Source: Zanthoxylum bungeanum
Taxonomy: Eukaryota; Streptophyta; Magnoliopsida; Sapindales; Rutaceae
Assembly (NCBI GenBank): GCA_019454045.1
Contig: SKCR01036761.1
Coordinates: 1 to 64,000 of the forward strand
Length of the DNA: 64,000 nucleotides
Direction of reading: 5' to 3'
Both the position numbers and the translations under genes were made by a program. Under the pieces are notes generated by a model. The model did not search any database. It was given only the letters and a program-made list of their open reading frames with translations, and was not told where the DNA came from. Below are positions 21,213-32,584 of this stretch, piece after piece (position 1 is the stretch's first letter; every line of letters starts with the position of its first letter).

Positions 21213-22760
21213 GCTGTAAAAGAATTAAAAAAATCCGGTAAATTTTTTAATAAATAGTTTTTAGATTCTTTCTTTCTCTTCTAGGTGCCGATGAGATAAC
21301 TGAATCTTTTTGGTTTATAAAATATAACGGGTATTTTTTATACAGATTTAATGACAAATGTATTAAAGTTCGAAATCTAACTTTAAATAAAATAAATAAT
21401 CCAATGTAATATTATATTATTATTTAAACATTTCTTGGTTTCTTACTTTACTTTAATAAAGACAAAAAAACAAAAAGCCTCTTTACTTTTCAAATTTTTC
21501 TTTTTTTTTCTTCTTCTAAATTTATTCTTTATTATTTTCTCTCTTCTGATTTTATTTTCAAAGAGTAATTTTAAACACAAGGTATGTCAACTTTAATTAA
21601 ATTTCTTTTCTATCACATTATTATCTCATCAATTTAAATTGGTTTCTGTATATTTTAATTTATTATTAACATTATGATTTCATATAAAGAAGGTTAATCC
21701 ATCCATCATGTTCTTAGAGATTAATTAATAAATCTTTATTTTAGGAAATTGGTTTCTTTAGGTTTTATCCTTTTATGTTCACGTACATTTCCATTTTGTC
21801 AAATATTTTTGTTTTGTTTATTTGCTTACTGCTTCTCAGAGGTGTTAGTAATGATTTTATTGAAGTTGATATTTCAAACATAGAAAAAATTAATTATTGT
21901 TGTAGGCTTTCAGACATATTGGATTCATAATTAGCTATTAGAATATTAAATGATTGGTTTACAACCTCATTAATTATTAGTAATTTTTCTATTCGTGAAC
22001 ACTTAATAATTGTACCTCAGCTAAACAATTTTCTGCCTACGTCCCTAGCAAAAGTTGATCTTATCGGTTTGAATTTTATGATTGGAGACTTAAATAATTT
22101 TAAGATGACCGATTCATGATAAATCATATTATTTTTATTTTTTTTTAATTGTTGAAATTGTTTATACTAACTATTAATTATCCCTGCAAAGAAGGTTTAA
22201 AACCAATTTTCGAATCTATAGGCTCATAAGAGCAGCACATAATATTTAGGGGATCGCTCTCCTCTCTCTTTAGAGAAAAAAAAGGAAAACATAATCCGGC
22301 CACCAGCCAAGGGGGCGGCAAAGGGATTTGCTCTCCCATAATGATGTGAAATCCGGATCTGATTGATTGGTCGGATCAGTTGAATGAGATCCGGTCTAAG
22401 ATCCGGTCCGTATTATTCAAAAAATTAGTTAGCAGTTGAACCAGTCAAAAAATCGGTTAAATCGGCCGATTCAACCGGTGATCCGGTACATATTCAGTGA
22501 TTTTTTGGGCAATTTTGTTTTCAATTTTTTGTTATCAATTTATAATTTTTTTAAATTTTTATAAAAAAAATAATAAAAATATAGTTAATTAGTGACCTGG
22601 ATCGACCCTGATTGAATCTCGACCTGACCTCTGATCCTTAACCCTCTCGTCATCCCGAGCCGATGAACCACTCCAGATTTTTCTCCACAGCAAGCCCTCC
22701 CTTCCACCACACGGTGTGATCCACACCTCACCCTAACCCTCATCATTCTTCCTTATCTCT
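21213..22760. other. AT-rich non-coding DNA, displaced upstream region of p23
   Basis: It starts with the right GCTGT duplication, so it was once continuous with 12711. No gene is seen. 22370-22500 has repeated GATCCGGT/ACCGGT words. It ends in a pyrimidine tract at the next insertion site. Confidence 0.5.
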
Positions 22761-23240
22761 TGTAGGACACAGAAATCGGCGACGCTGTTCTAGGCTCGCG
22801 GCCTAGTCGAGAGTACGGAATAGCCCACGGAGGAACTAAACCGGAGAAATAACATGGAGTCGCCACCCAGTGTGAACTGGGAAAATGATTTAAGGCCGCA
22901 CTCACCCCTCGCAAGGGAAGATCTCAAACCGTTGGGTTCGGAATGGTCCCTTACTTATGCCACATGTAATGAATGGATTTGTGCAATAATCTAACCAAGT
23001 CTACGCAACAACAACCTATATCTAAGTTTGCATACTACCTATATCTAAGTTTGCATGCATACAAGTAAGTCGAAATAATGGTAAACACACAATTTCATGA
23101 ACATATTAAATAAATAAATGCGGAAAGATAAATAAACAATAACGGTAAAAGCATAATTATTAAAAGAGCTAACTAAGCATATGATGGGAAAAGAAATAAC
23201 TAAGGAAACAAACATGCATAAAACATGATGAAGGGACCTG

Positions 23241-23535
23241 TCCAGTGCGTGCGCGTTCGTGTAGCGTTCGTACACGTTCTAACGGTAAACATAATGCACG
23301 CGTTCGAGTAGCGTTTGATAACGCGTTCGAACGGTAAACAGAATGTATACGTTCGAGTAGCGTTTGATAACGCGTTCGAACGGTAAACAGAATGTATACA
23401 TTCGAGTAGCGTTTGATAACGCGTTTGAACGGTAAACATAATGTAAACGTTCGAGTAGCGTTTGATAATGCGTTCGAACGAGACGATGCAGAATGCATAC
23501 GTTCGTGTAGCGTTTGATAATGCGTTCGAACAGAA
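23241..23535 (-). repeat. CGAACG-rich array, 3' LTR copy
   Basis: About six units of GCGTTCGAACGGTAAACA with GTTCGAGTAGCGTTTGATAA, period about 60 bp. Arg/Thr-rich frames here are by-products. Confidence 0.85.
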
Positions 23536-24344
23536 TCACAAAAAACGATACATGTAATCACATAAACGTCTAAATCATGCATAAAATCACATAAACACCT
23601 AAATCATGCATAAAAAAGAACATATTAAACAACTAAATCATGCATAAATGAAAATAAATAACATACTAAACGACTACATCATGCTTAGAAAATAACCAAG
23701 ATACTAACGACTAAATCATGCTTAAAAAATAAATAACATACTAACGACTAAATCATGCTTAAACACAAGGTTGGATGAAACGAAATATGTGTGTCTCTCA
23801 AGTGGTACGTGGTATTGTATCCCGAGTACAGACCGTAATACCGTCCATTCGGATTCGGCTATGGAATTTACGTCCGGGTTTCCATCCGATATACCGCAAG
23901 AGAGAACACATATTTCATTCATCCGAAATTCATATCATACACCAATCCACAATACTCATGTGAAATAAATTAAGAAAATAAATAAAAATGTGCGGTAAAT
24001 AAATAAAAAAGGGTGCCCTCAGGTCTAACCTCTTAAGTCGTCTCTCGGAAGTGCGGTACGCGGTTGTCGGAAGGGTTGATGCTCCACAACTCCTCCGGTT
24101 CACTGGTTCAACGTTCTCCTTCATTGTTCCGCTGTTTGGGCTGCTGTTTTACTCTATTTTACGGCTGTTTCTGGTCACGGTTTAGGCTTACTGTTTTGCG
24201 GTAATGCGGGGCTGTTTTGGTGCAGTTTTTGAGGGTATTAGGGGTTGCGATTTTCACTGTTTGGGTGGCAGTTTTGGTGTTCTTTTTGGCGTGAATTGAG
24301 GCTGCTGTTTAAGGCTGTTTGTGCGTGAATTAGAGTTGTGTTTT

Positions 24345-24590
24345 CAGGGTGTTTTACGATGGTCAGGGGGATGTGTTTCAGGGGTGTTTTGCGGTGGTCA
24401 GGGGATGTGTTTCATGGGCTATTTTCGATGGTCAAGGGCTGTGTTTCAGGGGCTATTTTTGGTGGTCATTGGCTATGTTTCAGGGGCTATTTTTGGTGGT
24501 CAGTGGGTGTTTTTGGTGGTCAAGGGCTGTGTTTCAGGGCTGTTTTCGGTGGTCAAGGGCTGTTTTCCGTGGTCAGGTGAAGGATGTTGA
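24345..24590 (-). repeat. GGTGGTCA minisatellite in the LTR
   Basis: Repeated GGCTATTTTTGGTGGTCA and GGGCTGTGTTTCAGG words on the plus strand; the matching array in the other LTR is at 31480-31710. It lies downstream of the TATA box, in the presumed transcribed part. Confidence 0.75.
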
Positions 24591-24877
24591 TTATGCACTG
24601 AAGGCAGGCTAATGGCGTGAAGTGAGTGGCAGTTTGAAGGCTTGTTACGTGAAGAAGTTGAAGGCAGGTGGCGTGGGTGTATGGCAATGTGCGTGAAGAG
24701 TTTACGTGGTGAATGGGCAGTGGCTTATGTGTGTGTGGAGTTTGAGAGGCTGCTTGCATGAGTGTGTTGAGTGATGAAGGGGCAGTGGCTTATGTGTGCG
24801 TGGAGTTTGATAGGCTTAGAACATTAGGGTTGATTTCGTGAGAATGAGCTAGGAGTCCTAAGGTTGGTCAAAGCATC

Positions 24878-24885
24878 TTTTTATA
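24878..24885 (-). promoter_or_regulatory. TATA box of the 3' LTR
   Basis: TATAAAAA on the minus strand within CCTATAAAAAGATGC, equivalent to 32010-32017, 38488-38495 and 44344-44351. Confidence 0.6.
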
Positions 24886-25453
24886 GGCAAAGGTTAGGGT
24901 TTACCTTGTGCGAATAGGGAAATGATTTTGTAATTATAGGAGTATCTTTTAATTAGTGTGTCTTAAGGAAAAATCTATTTAATTAGGGATGTGATTTAAT
25001 TTGATTTGATTTCTTCTCTTTTGATTAGGGATATGATTTACTTGAATTAGGAAAGTGTTTTATGAGATTTGATTTGTATCTTTTAATTAGGGAATGTGAT
25101 TTGTCTTGATTTTAGAATGTGTTTAATGTGTGATTTTGTTAATTTGGAAGCTGATGGCCGTGGGGCTTGGTCTATTGGGCGTGAGCTTGGCTTATTTTGG
25201 TGAGCTTGGTGTGTGGCTTGGTGGTGTGTGGGCTTGGTGTGTGACTTGCGGGGGTTTGGGTCAAGGATGTGTTTTAAAACAGAGGTCCAACAAGCAAACC
25301 CGACGCTTAAGCAAACGAATTAAATCTAACAAGGTGTCAATTTCTGACTTTTCCCTTCCGACGTCCGTTTCCTGCGACTTCCACAATTTAAGAGGTAGTG
25401 TCTCCATGTGAGACTCATCATCGGGACTTATATGCAAAAATGCAGTGCCTACA

Positions 25454-25468
25454 GTCGCCCCCACTTTG
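25454..25468 (-). promoter_or_regulatory. Polypurine tract
   Basis: On the minus strand AAAGTGGGGGCGAC abuts the LTR start TGTAGGCACTG. The same tract precedes the LTR at 43715. Confidence 0.7.
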
Positions 25469-25599
25469 ATGGGACTTGAGCAGTGTGTGACAATGAAAAT
25501 CCTATCAAAGTTTATGCAATGCATTTTTACTTACCTGGCTCGCCAGCTGCCACCTGACTTGCCAGTTGCTTTAAATTGAGTTGATATGGTGGTGAGGTG

Positions 25600-26240
25600 C
25601 TTCGACCCATGGTTCATTCCCAAACCGTTACTGTGAGGCGGTCCATTCCCGAACCGTTGTTGTGATGTGGTCAATTCCCGAACCGTTACTGTGAGGTGGT
25701 CCATTTCCGAACCGTTACTGTAAGGTGGTCCATTCCCGAACCGTTACTGTGAGGTGGTCCATTCCCGAACCATGCTCCATTCTCGGAGTGCCATTATCGG
25801 CTTGTTCATTCCCGAACTTTGCTCCATTCTCGGAGTGCCATTCTCGGCTTTGTTCATTCCCAAACCGTGCTCCATTCTCGGAGTGCCATTCTCGGCTTTG
25901 TTCATTCCCGAACCGTGCTCCATTCTCGGAGTGTCATTCCCGGCTTGTTCATTCATGAACCTTGCTCCATTCTCGGAGTGCCATTCCCGACTTGTTCATT
26001 CCCGAACCTTGCTTCATTCTCGGAGTGCCATTCTCGGCTTTGTTCATTCTCGAACCGTGTTCCATTCTCGGAGTGTCATTCTCGATTTGTTCATTCCCGA
26101 ACCTTGCTCCATTCTCGGAGTGCCATTCCCGACTTGTTCATTCCCGAACCTTGCTCCATTCTCAGAGTGCCATTCTCGGCTTTGTTCATTCCCGAACCGT
26201 GCTCCATTCTCGGAGTGCCATACCCGGCGTGCTAAACCTC
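25600..26240 (-). repeat. 29-bp then 47/48-bp tandem arrays in the element's 3' region
   Basis: 25610-25770 holds about six units of GAGGTGGTCCATTCCCGAAC (29 bp). 25770-26240 holds about ten units built from TTCATTCCCGAACCTTGCTC and CATTCTCGGAGTGCCATTC (47-48 bp). All frames stay partly open because unit lengths are near multiples of three. Confidence 0.9.
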
Positions 26241-26284
26241 TTACCCGAGGTGTCGCTGTTGTGTCTCCATACCCGGAGTGTCAT

Positions 26285-26645
26285 ACCCAGCATTCTAGTG
26301 ATGTGTGGGCCTCGACCCTGGGACTCATCCCAAAACTGATACTGATGATGTGGGCCTCGCCCCCACACTGATACTGATGTGGGCCTCTCCCCCAAACTGA
26401 TACTGATGTGGGCCTCGCCCCCAAACTGATATTGATGTGGGCCTCGCCCCTAAGCTGATACTGATGTGGGCCTCGCCCCCAAACTGATGCTGATGTGGAC
26501 CTCGCCCCCAAACTGATACTGATGTGGGCCTCGCCCCTAAACTGATACTGATGTGGGCCTTGCCCCTCAACTGATACTGATGTGGGCCTCGCCCCTCATC
26601 TGATACCGATGTGGGCCTCACCCCTCAAACTAATATTGATGCTGA
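26285..26645 (-). repeat. 29-bp tandem array (GGGCGAGGCCCACATCAG family)
   Basis: About twelve units of GATGTGGGCCTCGCCCCCAA plus CTGATACT. The reverse complement is the same repeat as at 42000-42375 in the gene-less element, in the same place relative to the 3' LTR. Weaker copies recur at 27515-27640. Confidence 0.9.
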
Positions 26646-26955
26646 TGTTGCATATCAACATGCTGCATTGCCTATCGCGAGATAATCCTGATAGCTAAAC
26701 ATATTTTCGTCCTCAACGGATGCTTCGTGTCGAAACCAGAGAACCTTCAAAGTACTTAATAAACTCAAATCCGCTCGTCTGAATGAGTGATCTGAACTAG
26801 ACTCCTAGTGTGTGTTTGTGTGTGCCAAGGCTCTTTCGCATCTTAATCCTTAAGTAAGCCAACTTGATGATTTTGTCTCGGAGAATTGGATCAGTGGGTC
26901 TAACCAACCGAGATGTCTTGATCATACTTTGTGATTACTTCCTCGTACTCAACAT

Positions 26956-27070
26956 GATATGGTTTTCTTCTTCTTTTCTTTCGTCTCTTTCTTTTCTTTC
27001 TTTTCATTTTGAACTTTCTTTTTCTTTTTCTTCTTTTTTTCTTTTTCTCTTTTCTTTCTTTCTCTTTTTT
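26956..27070 (-). repeat. Pyrimidine tract
   Basis: About 115 bases of almost pure TTTCTTC-type sequence, so a purine run in the element's own sense. A mirror-like tract able to form triplex DNA; no coding. Confidence 0.7.
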
Positions 27071-27838
27071 CGACACACATACCCTTTAAGGTAGAATTTC
27101 TCCTCATGGTGGTCCTAATACTCGCCCATGGGTAGCTTCACACTTATCGGTTATAGGCGGTCCAGTTTTTCTTTTTCTTTTCAGAGACTTTTTCTTTGTT
27201 TCCAACCATATCATATATCGTGGCATAAGTAAACCATGATGGACATCTAGGCAAACGATCATTCACTGATCCACCATCTCTTCGACTAGTCATCTCGCCG
27301 ATCACTCAGGCTTCTACTGCTAAAATCCTATAATCAAGTGCTCGTGAGTCCAACCGAGATCAACCACTCAGAATACCGGATGAGAGCGCATCTCGCACTT
27401 ATCGTTTCTAAGGTTTCTCCCTACAACAAACAATTTCATCACCAGACATATGCTTAACCACCAAAGACTTCTTTTTTTTCACTCACTCACTCCATGGAAT
27501 TCTTCCTTTCAACTACTGATGATATGAGCTCGCCCCCTGGGATTCTTTCTGAAACTGATACTGATATGGGCCTAGGCCCTGGGATTCTTTCCTGAAACTA
27601 ACACTGGTATGGGCTTCAACCCTGGGATTCAGAACTAAAACTGATACTGTACTGTTGCTACTTCTGATTGGCTTGCCTTTGCCGCTTTCTCTGTCTCTCC
27701 TGTGAAAACAAAACAAAACAACCACAAAAATAGAATGCAAATATGTTACGTGTATGCATGCATGCATGAATGAGTTTCCTATCCCGTCGGGTTAGGTCTT
27801 CCGCCAATCCCCTTGGTGAATGCTCGGTCTTTTCTTCC

Positions 27839-28987
27839 TCAGGCAAAGTAATGCTTCAATCTATCCACATTGATCGGCTCGGGGAACTCGTTCCCTTCTA
27901 AATCTGACAGTCTCACTGCCCCATTTCCCATTACTTTCTGGACTATGTATGGTCCTTCCCAATTGGGTCTGAACTTTCCTCTTGGGTCTGTCGTCGACGG
28001 ATTCGACTGCTTAAGCACCAGATCACCCTTTCTGTTTTTTTTAGGACACACATTCTTGTTGAATGCTCGAGCCAACCTCTTCTGGTATATCTGCATGCGA
28101 TGCAAGGACTTCATTCTCTTCTTATCGAGCAATATCAACTGTTCAAATCTCTGCGAGGCCCATTCTTGTTCAGGTAACTCTGCTTCTGCTAATACCCTCA
28201 TGGACTGTATCTCAACTTCCACCGGCAGTACTGTTTCCATCGCCTTTCGAGCTTCCTCTTTTCTTAAGCATTTCATATGAATTCCATTTGTTTGTCTTTT
28301 GTATAGTTCTTCCTTCAAACTCACATATTGAGAAGCCAACTTCTGGATGGCTATCCTGTCTTTTCTGCTTGCAACTTCCGGGAATTCCCCGTGTTCCAGA
28401 TATCTCTGAATGTCGTGATACCAAGGTTTCCCATCGTCGACCTCTACTTCTAATATCATTTCTATCTCGTAAACGGGTCTACTTGCCGTCGTCAAAACCA
28501 AAGGTCTCATTACCAATTTCTCCGGATTTTCCCAAGTTGCGGCAAGTGTAGCCAATGCGTCTGCCATCTGGTTTTCTTTTCGCGGCAAGTGCTAGAATTT
28601 GCAGTCAGGGATAGCTTGTGCCAGATTTCTGAGGTAGAATAAGTAGGGTTTCAACCGTTCTTCCTTCAATTCCCATTCTCCTTGCATCTGTCGGACTACC
28701 AACATCGAGTCTTCGTAAACTTCCACGTTCTTAGCTTTCAAGGTTATCAATGTCGTTAATCTGAAGGTGCATGCTTCATAATCAGCCATGTCATCATCAA
28801 AGACAGGGATATCATCACTCAATCTGTTCGGAGGTTCCTCACGCCTCTTATTCTCAGAGCCTCCCCCAGCGCGGGGCACAGCCATATTAGTCATAGTAGT
28901 GGTCAAAGCTTGCAACTGCTCGGTAACCTTAGTGAGATTAGTCTCCAACTAATCCATACGAGATACCTCGTTCTCTGATTCGCTCAT
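27839..28987 (-). pseudogene. Collapsed gag-RNase H-integrase fusion ORF
   Basis: One frame of 383 codons from ATG 28987 to the stop at 27839-27841, with stops at 28949-28951 and 28592-28594. The first part (MSESENEVSRMD, then a coiled gag N-terminus) is joined near residue 60 to RNase H (DYEACTFRL, VYEDSMLVVRQMQGEWELKE, PRKENQMADALATLA). After KCLRKEEARKAME it jumps, near 28215, to the integrase end (LPVEVEIQSMRVLAEAELPE, GKFRPNWEGPYIVQKVMGNG, NVDRLKHYFA). Most of gag, protease, reverse transcriptase, the integrase zinc finger and its DDE core are gone. The frame is kept across both deletion joints. Confidence 0.82.
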
Positions 28988-29934
28988 GTTTGCTAACGGC
29001 TTTTTGATGAGTCTTCCCTCTTACCCCTAACCCAACGGATATCTATGATGGCTTTTAAGACACAAAGGGTTAACATGATGCGTGTATGCATGAGATGCAT
29101 GAGATGCGTGCCATGTATAGATATATAAGTCGGCCCATTATCATTTTAAAGCATTCAATCATACTATTGCGCGGTGCAAACTTGTCCCAGTTGAAAAGGC
29201 CCAACAGGTTTACACTTTTGCGATAACATGGCTAAACAACTTCAAATGATAAAAGCCTAAACACAAGATGGCCCATTGGCATTTCAGAAGCTTTTGGCCC
29301 AATTTCCATAAAGCACGGACTCGTCCCAGTTTAAATGGCCCATCAAGCACATACCTCATGACAAAAAGTCCAACTGAATCCAAATGACGATGGTCCTAAA
29401 CGTAAGTATAAAGGATAGTTTCTATTGGTCATGCAACTACAGTTCATATGTGGGTTTATAGAGGTATAGATAAAGGCTCTCGCCGGTGAAGGGTTGCCCA
29501 CAACTAGGACTCCCCACTCAAGGGTTCAAGTGACCAAGTGAGCACACCTTTTTTATACCTTAAGGTACGTGCCAACGAGTTATGATGCGTGACTGACTTT
29601 CAAATGGATTTCTCATTATAAATTCCCCAGAGGGAGGGTGGAGCGAACTCTCTTAAATACCCTAGCCTCTTAGGCTCTTATCGCCTTAGTGACAGGAATA
29701 AACAATAGGTCCTCCAAATTAGTCCATCACGGTAAGCCTCGGGTAAATGATTATCTAGGTGCCTTCACAGCTTTTCCTTTCAACCATAGAAAGGTAGTGA
29801 ATGAAGGAATACACCAAACCATTATCTAACTCTAATAATGCCTTTGATTAAACCCTTTCAACCCACTGTAGACACGGTTAACTAAAGCACAAATCACAAA
29901 CATTACAAGATATTATTTCGGGGCCGATTCTCTA
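28988..29934 (-). other. Untranslated leader of the 22.8-32.6 kb element
   Basis: It corresponds closely to 40829-41810 of the gene-less element, including TGGGCCATTTAAACTGGGAC-type duplicated boxes (plus-strand coordinates about 29175-29214 and 29313-29350). It presumably carries packaging signals. Confidence 0.6.
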
Positions 29935-29951
29935 TCCCAGTGGAGTCGCCA
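29935..29951 (-). promoter_or_regulatory. tRNA primer binding site
   Basis: TGGCGACTCCACTGGGA on the minus strand, three bases after the LTR end. The same site occurs at 40811-40828. Ogre elements are reported to use tRNA-Arg; the match is from memory. Confidence 0.7.
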
Positions 29952-29954
29952 GAC

Positions 29955-32584
29955 TGTAGGACACAGAAATCGGTGACGCTGTTCTAGGCTCGCGGCCTAG
30001 TCGAGAGTACGGAATAGCCCACAGAGGAACTAAACCGGAGAAATAACATGGAGTCGCCACCCAGTGTGAACTGGAAAAATGATTTAAGGTCGCACTCACC
30101 CCTCGCAAGGGAAGACCTCAAACCATTGGGTTCAAAATGGTCTCTTACTTATGCCACTTGTAATGAATGGATTTGTGCAATAATCTAACCAAGTCTACGC
30201 AACAACAACCTACATCTAAGTTTGCATACTACCTATATCTAAGTTTGCATGCATAAAAGTAAGTCGAAATAACAGTAAACACACAATTTCATGAACATAT
30301 TAAATAAATAAATACGGAAAGATAAATAAACAATAACGGTAAAAGCATAAATATTAAAAGAGCTAACTAAGCATATGATGGGAAAAGATATAACTAAGGA
30401 AACAAACATGCATAAAACATGATGAAGGGATCTGTCCAGTGCGTGCGTGTTCGTGTACCGTTTGTACACGCGTTCGAACGGTAAACATAATGCACGCGTT
30501 CGAGTAGCGTTTTATAATGCGTTCGAACGGTAAACAAAATGTATGCGTCCGAGTAGCATTTGATAACGCGTTCGAATGAGACGAGGCATAATGCATACGT
30601 TCGTGTAGCGTTTGATAACGCGTTCGAACAAAATCACAAAAAATGATACCTCTAATCACATAAACACCTAAATCATGCATGAAATCACATAAACACATAA
30701 ATCATGCATAAAAAAGAACATATTAAACAACTAAATCATGCATAAAAAGAACATATTAAACAACTAAATCATGCATAAAGGAAAATAAATAACATATTAA
30801 ACGACTACATCATGCTTAGAAAATAAACAACATACTAACGACTAAATCATGCTTAAAAAATAAATAACATACTAACGACTAAATCATGCTTAAACACAAG
30901 GTTGGATGAAACGAAATATGTGTGTCTCTCAAGTGGTATGTGGTATTGTATCCCAATTACAGACCGCAGTACCGTCCATTCGGATTCGGCTACGGAATTT
31001 ACGTCCGGGTTTCCATCCGATATACCGTAAGAGAGAACGCATATTCCATTCATCAGAAATTCATATCATACACCAATCCACAATACTCATGCGAAATCAA
31101 GTAAGAAAATAAATAAAAATGTGTGGTAAATAAATAAAAAAAAGGGTGCCCTCAGGTCTAACCTCTTAAGTCGTCACTCGGAAGTGCGGTACGCGGTTGT
31201 CGGAAGGGTTGATGCTCCGCAACTCCTCCGGTTCACTGGTTCAACGTTCTCCTTCGATGTTTCGCTGTTTGGACTGCTGTTTTACTCTATTTTATGGCTG
31301 TTTCTGGTCACGGTTTAGGCTTACTATTTTGCGATAATGCGGGGCTGTTTTGGTGCAATTTTTTAGGGTATTAGGGGTTGCGATTTTCACTGTTTGGGCT
31401 GCAGTTTTGGTGTTGTTTTTTGCGTGAATTGGGGCTGCTGTTTAAGGCTATTTGTGCGTGAATTATGGCTGTGTTTTCAGGGTGTTTTGCGGTGGTCATG
31501 GGGCTGTGTTTCATGGGTGTTTTACGGTGGTCAATGGCTGTTTTTGGTGGTCAAGGGATGTGTTTCAAGGGCTGTTTTTTGGTGGTCATGGGCTATGTTT
31601 CAAATGCTATTTTCGGTGGTCAGTGGCTATTTTCGGTGGTCAGAGGCTGTATTTCAGGGCTATTTTCGGTGGTCAGGGGCTATTTTCGGTGGTCAGGGGT
31701 TTTTATGCGTGAAGGGTGTTGATTATGCGCTGAAGGCGGGCTAATGGCGTGAAGTGAGTGGCATTTTGAAGGCTTGTTACGTGAAGAAGTTGAAGGCATG
31801 TGGCGTGGGTGTATGGCAATGTTCGTGAAGGGTTTACGTGGTGAAGGGGCAGTGGCTTATGTGTGTGTGGAGTTTGAGAGGCTGCTTGCGTGAGTCTGTT
31901 GAGTGATGAAGGGGCAGTGGCTTATGTGTGCATGGAGTTTTAGAGGCTTAGAACATTAGGGTTTATTTCATGAGAATGAGCTAGGAGTCCTAAGGTTTGT
32001 GAAGGCTTCTTTTTATAGGCAAAGGTTGGGGTTTACCTTGTGCGAATAGGGAAATGATTTTGTAATTATGGGAGTATCTTTTAATTAGTGTGTCTAAGGA
32101 AAAATCTATTTAATTAGGGATGTGATTTAATTTTATTTGATTTCTTCTCTTTTGATTAGGGATATGATTTACTTGAATTATGAAAGTGTTTGATGAGATT
32201 TGATTTGTATCTTTTAATTAGGGAATGTGATTTGTCTTGATTTTAGCATGTGTTTAATGTGTGATTTTGTTAATTTGGAAGGTGATGGGCGTGGGGCTTG
32301 GTCTCTTGGGCGTGAGCTTGGCTTATTTTGGTGGGCTTGGTGTGTGGCTTGGTGGTGTGTGGGCTTGGTGTGTGACTTGCGGGGGTTTGGGTCAAGGATG
32401 CGTTTTAAAACAGAGGTCCAACAAGCAAACCCGACGCTTAAGCAAACGAATTAAATCCAACAAGGTGTCAATTTCTGACTTTTCCCTTCCGACGTCCGTT
32501 TCTCGCGACTTCCACAATTTAAGAGGTAGTGTCTCCATGTGAGACTCATCATCGGGACTTATATGCAAAAATACAGTGCCTACA
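29955..32584 (-). repeat. 5' LTR of the 22.8-32.6 kb element
   Basis: TGTAGGACACAGAAATCGG to CAGTGCCTACA on the plus strand. The TATA box is at 32010-32017 (minus), the GGTGGTCA array at 31480-31710, and a shorter CGAACG array at 30440-30630. It differs from the 3' LTR by substitutions and array length. Confidence 0.9.
30440..30632 (-). repeat. CGAACG-rich array, 5' LTR copy
   Basis: About four units of GCGTTCGAACGGTAAACA type; fewer than in the partner LTR, so the array has changed length since insertion. Confidence 0.8.

Larger units (their letters stand above)
22761..25453 (-). repeat. 3' LTR of the 22.8-32.6 kb element
   Basis: On the plus strand it opens TGTAGGACACAGAAATCGG and closes GCAGTGCCTACA. 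It pairs with 29955-32584. It contains a CGAACG array (23241-23530), a GGTGGTCA minisatellite (24345-24590) and a minus-strand TATAAAAA. Confidence 0.9.
22761..32584 (-). mobile_element. Deleted Tat/Ogre-like element with both LTRs
   Basis: Two LTRs (22761-25453 as 3' LTR, 29955-32584 as 5' LTR on the minus strand) flank a 4.5-kb interior. Going leftwards from 29954: spacer, primer site, about 0.95 kb leader, one collapsed gag/pol ORF, then pyrimidine-rich and tandem-repeat 3' region and polypurine tract. CTCT occurs on both outer sides (22757-22760 and 32585-32588), compatible with a target duplication but in low-complexity sequence. The primer site and large LTRs fit the Ogre/Tat group. Non-autonomous because most of pol is deleted. 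Confidence 0.85.

Noticed and set aside
22725..22740. CACCCTAACCCTCA, telomere-like
   Set aside because: Two imperfect units only; not a telomeric tract.
23169..23582. Arg/Thr-rich frames (RYQTLLERIHSVYRSNALSN) repeated in several places
   Set aside because: All coincide with CGAACG arrays in LTRs; the coding potential follows from the repeat.
24321..24612. Gly/Trp/Val-rich frames in three frames at once
   Set aside because: They arise from the GGTGGTCA minisatellite in the LTR.
25754..26371. 205-codon plus-strand frame rich in HSRSAI
   Set aside because: It is the translation of a 47/48-bp tandem array in the non-coding 3' region of a minus-strand element.
26281..26621. Minus-strand frames repeating RPTSVSVWGRGPHQYQ
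   Set aside because: By-product of the 29-bp array; no start context and no homology.
26281..26645. Regular short repeats that could suggest a CRISPR array
   Set aside because: Units are contiguous 29-mers without unique spacers, and the context is a plant retrotransposon.
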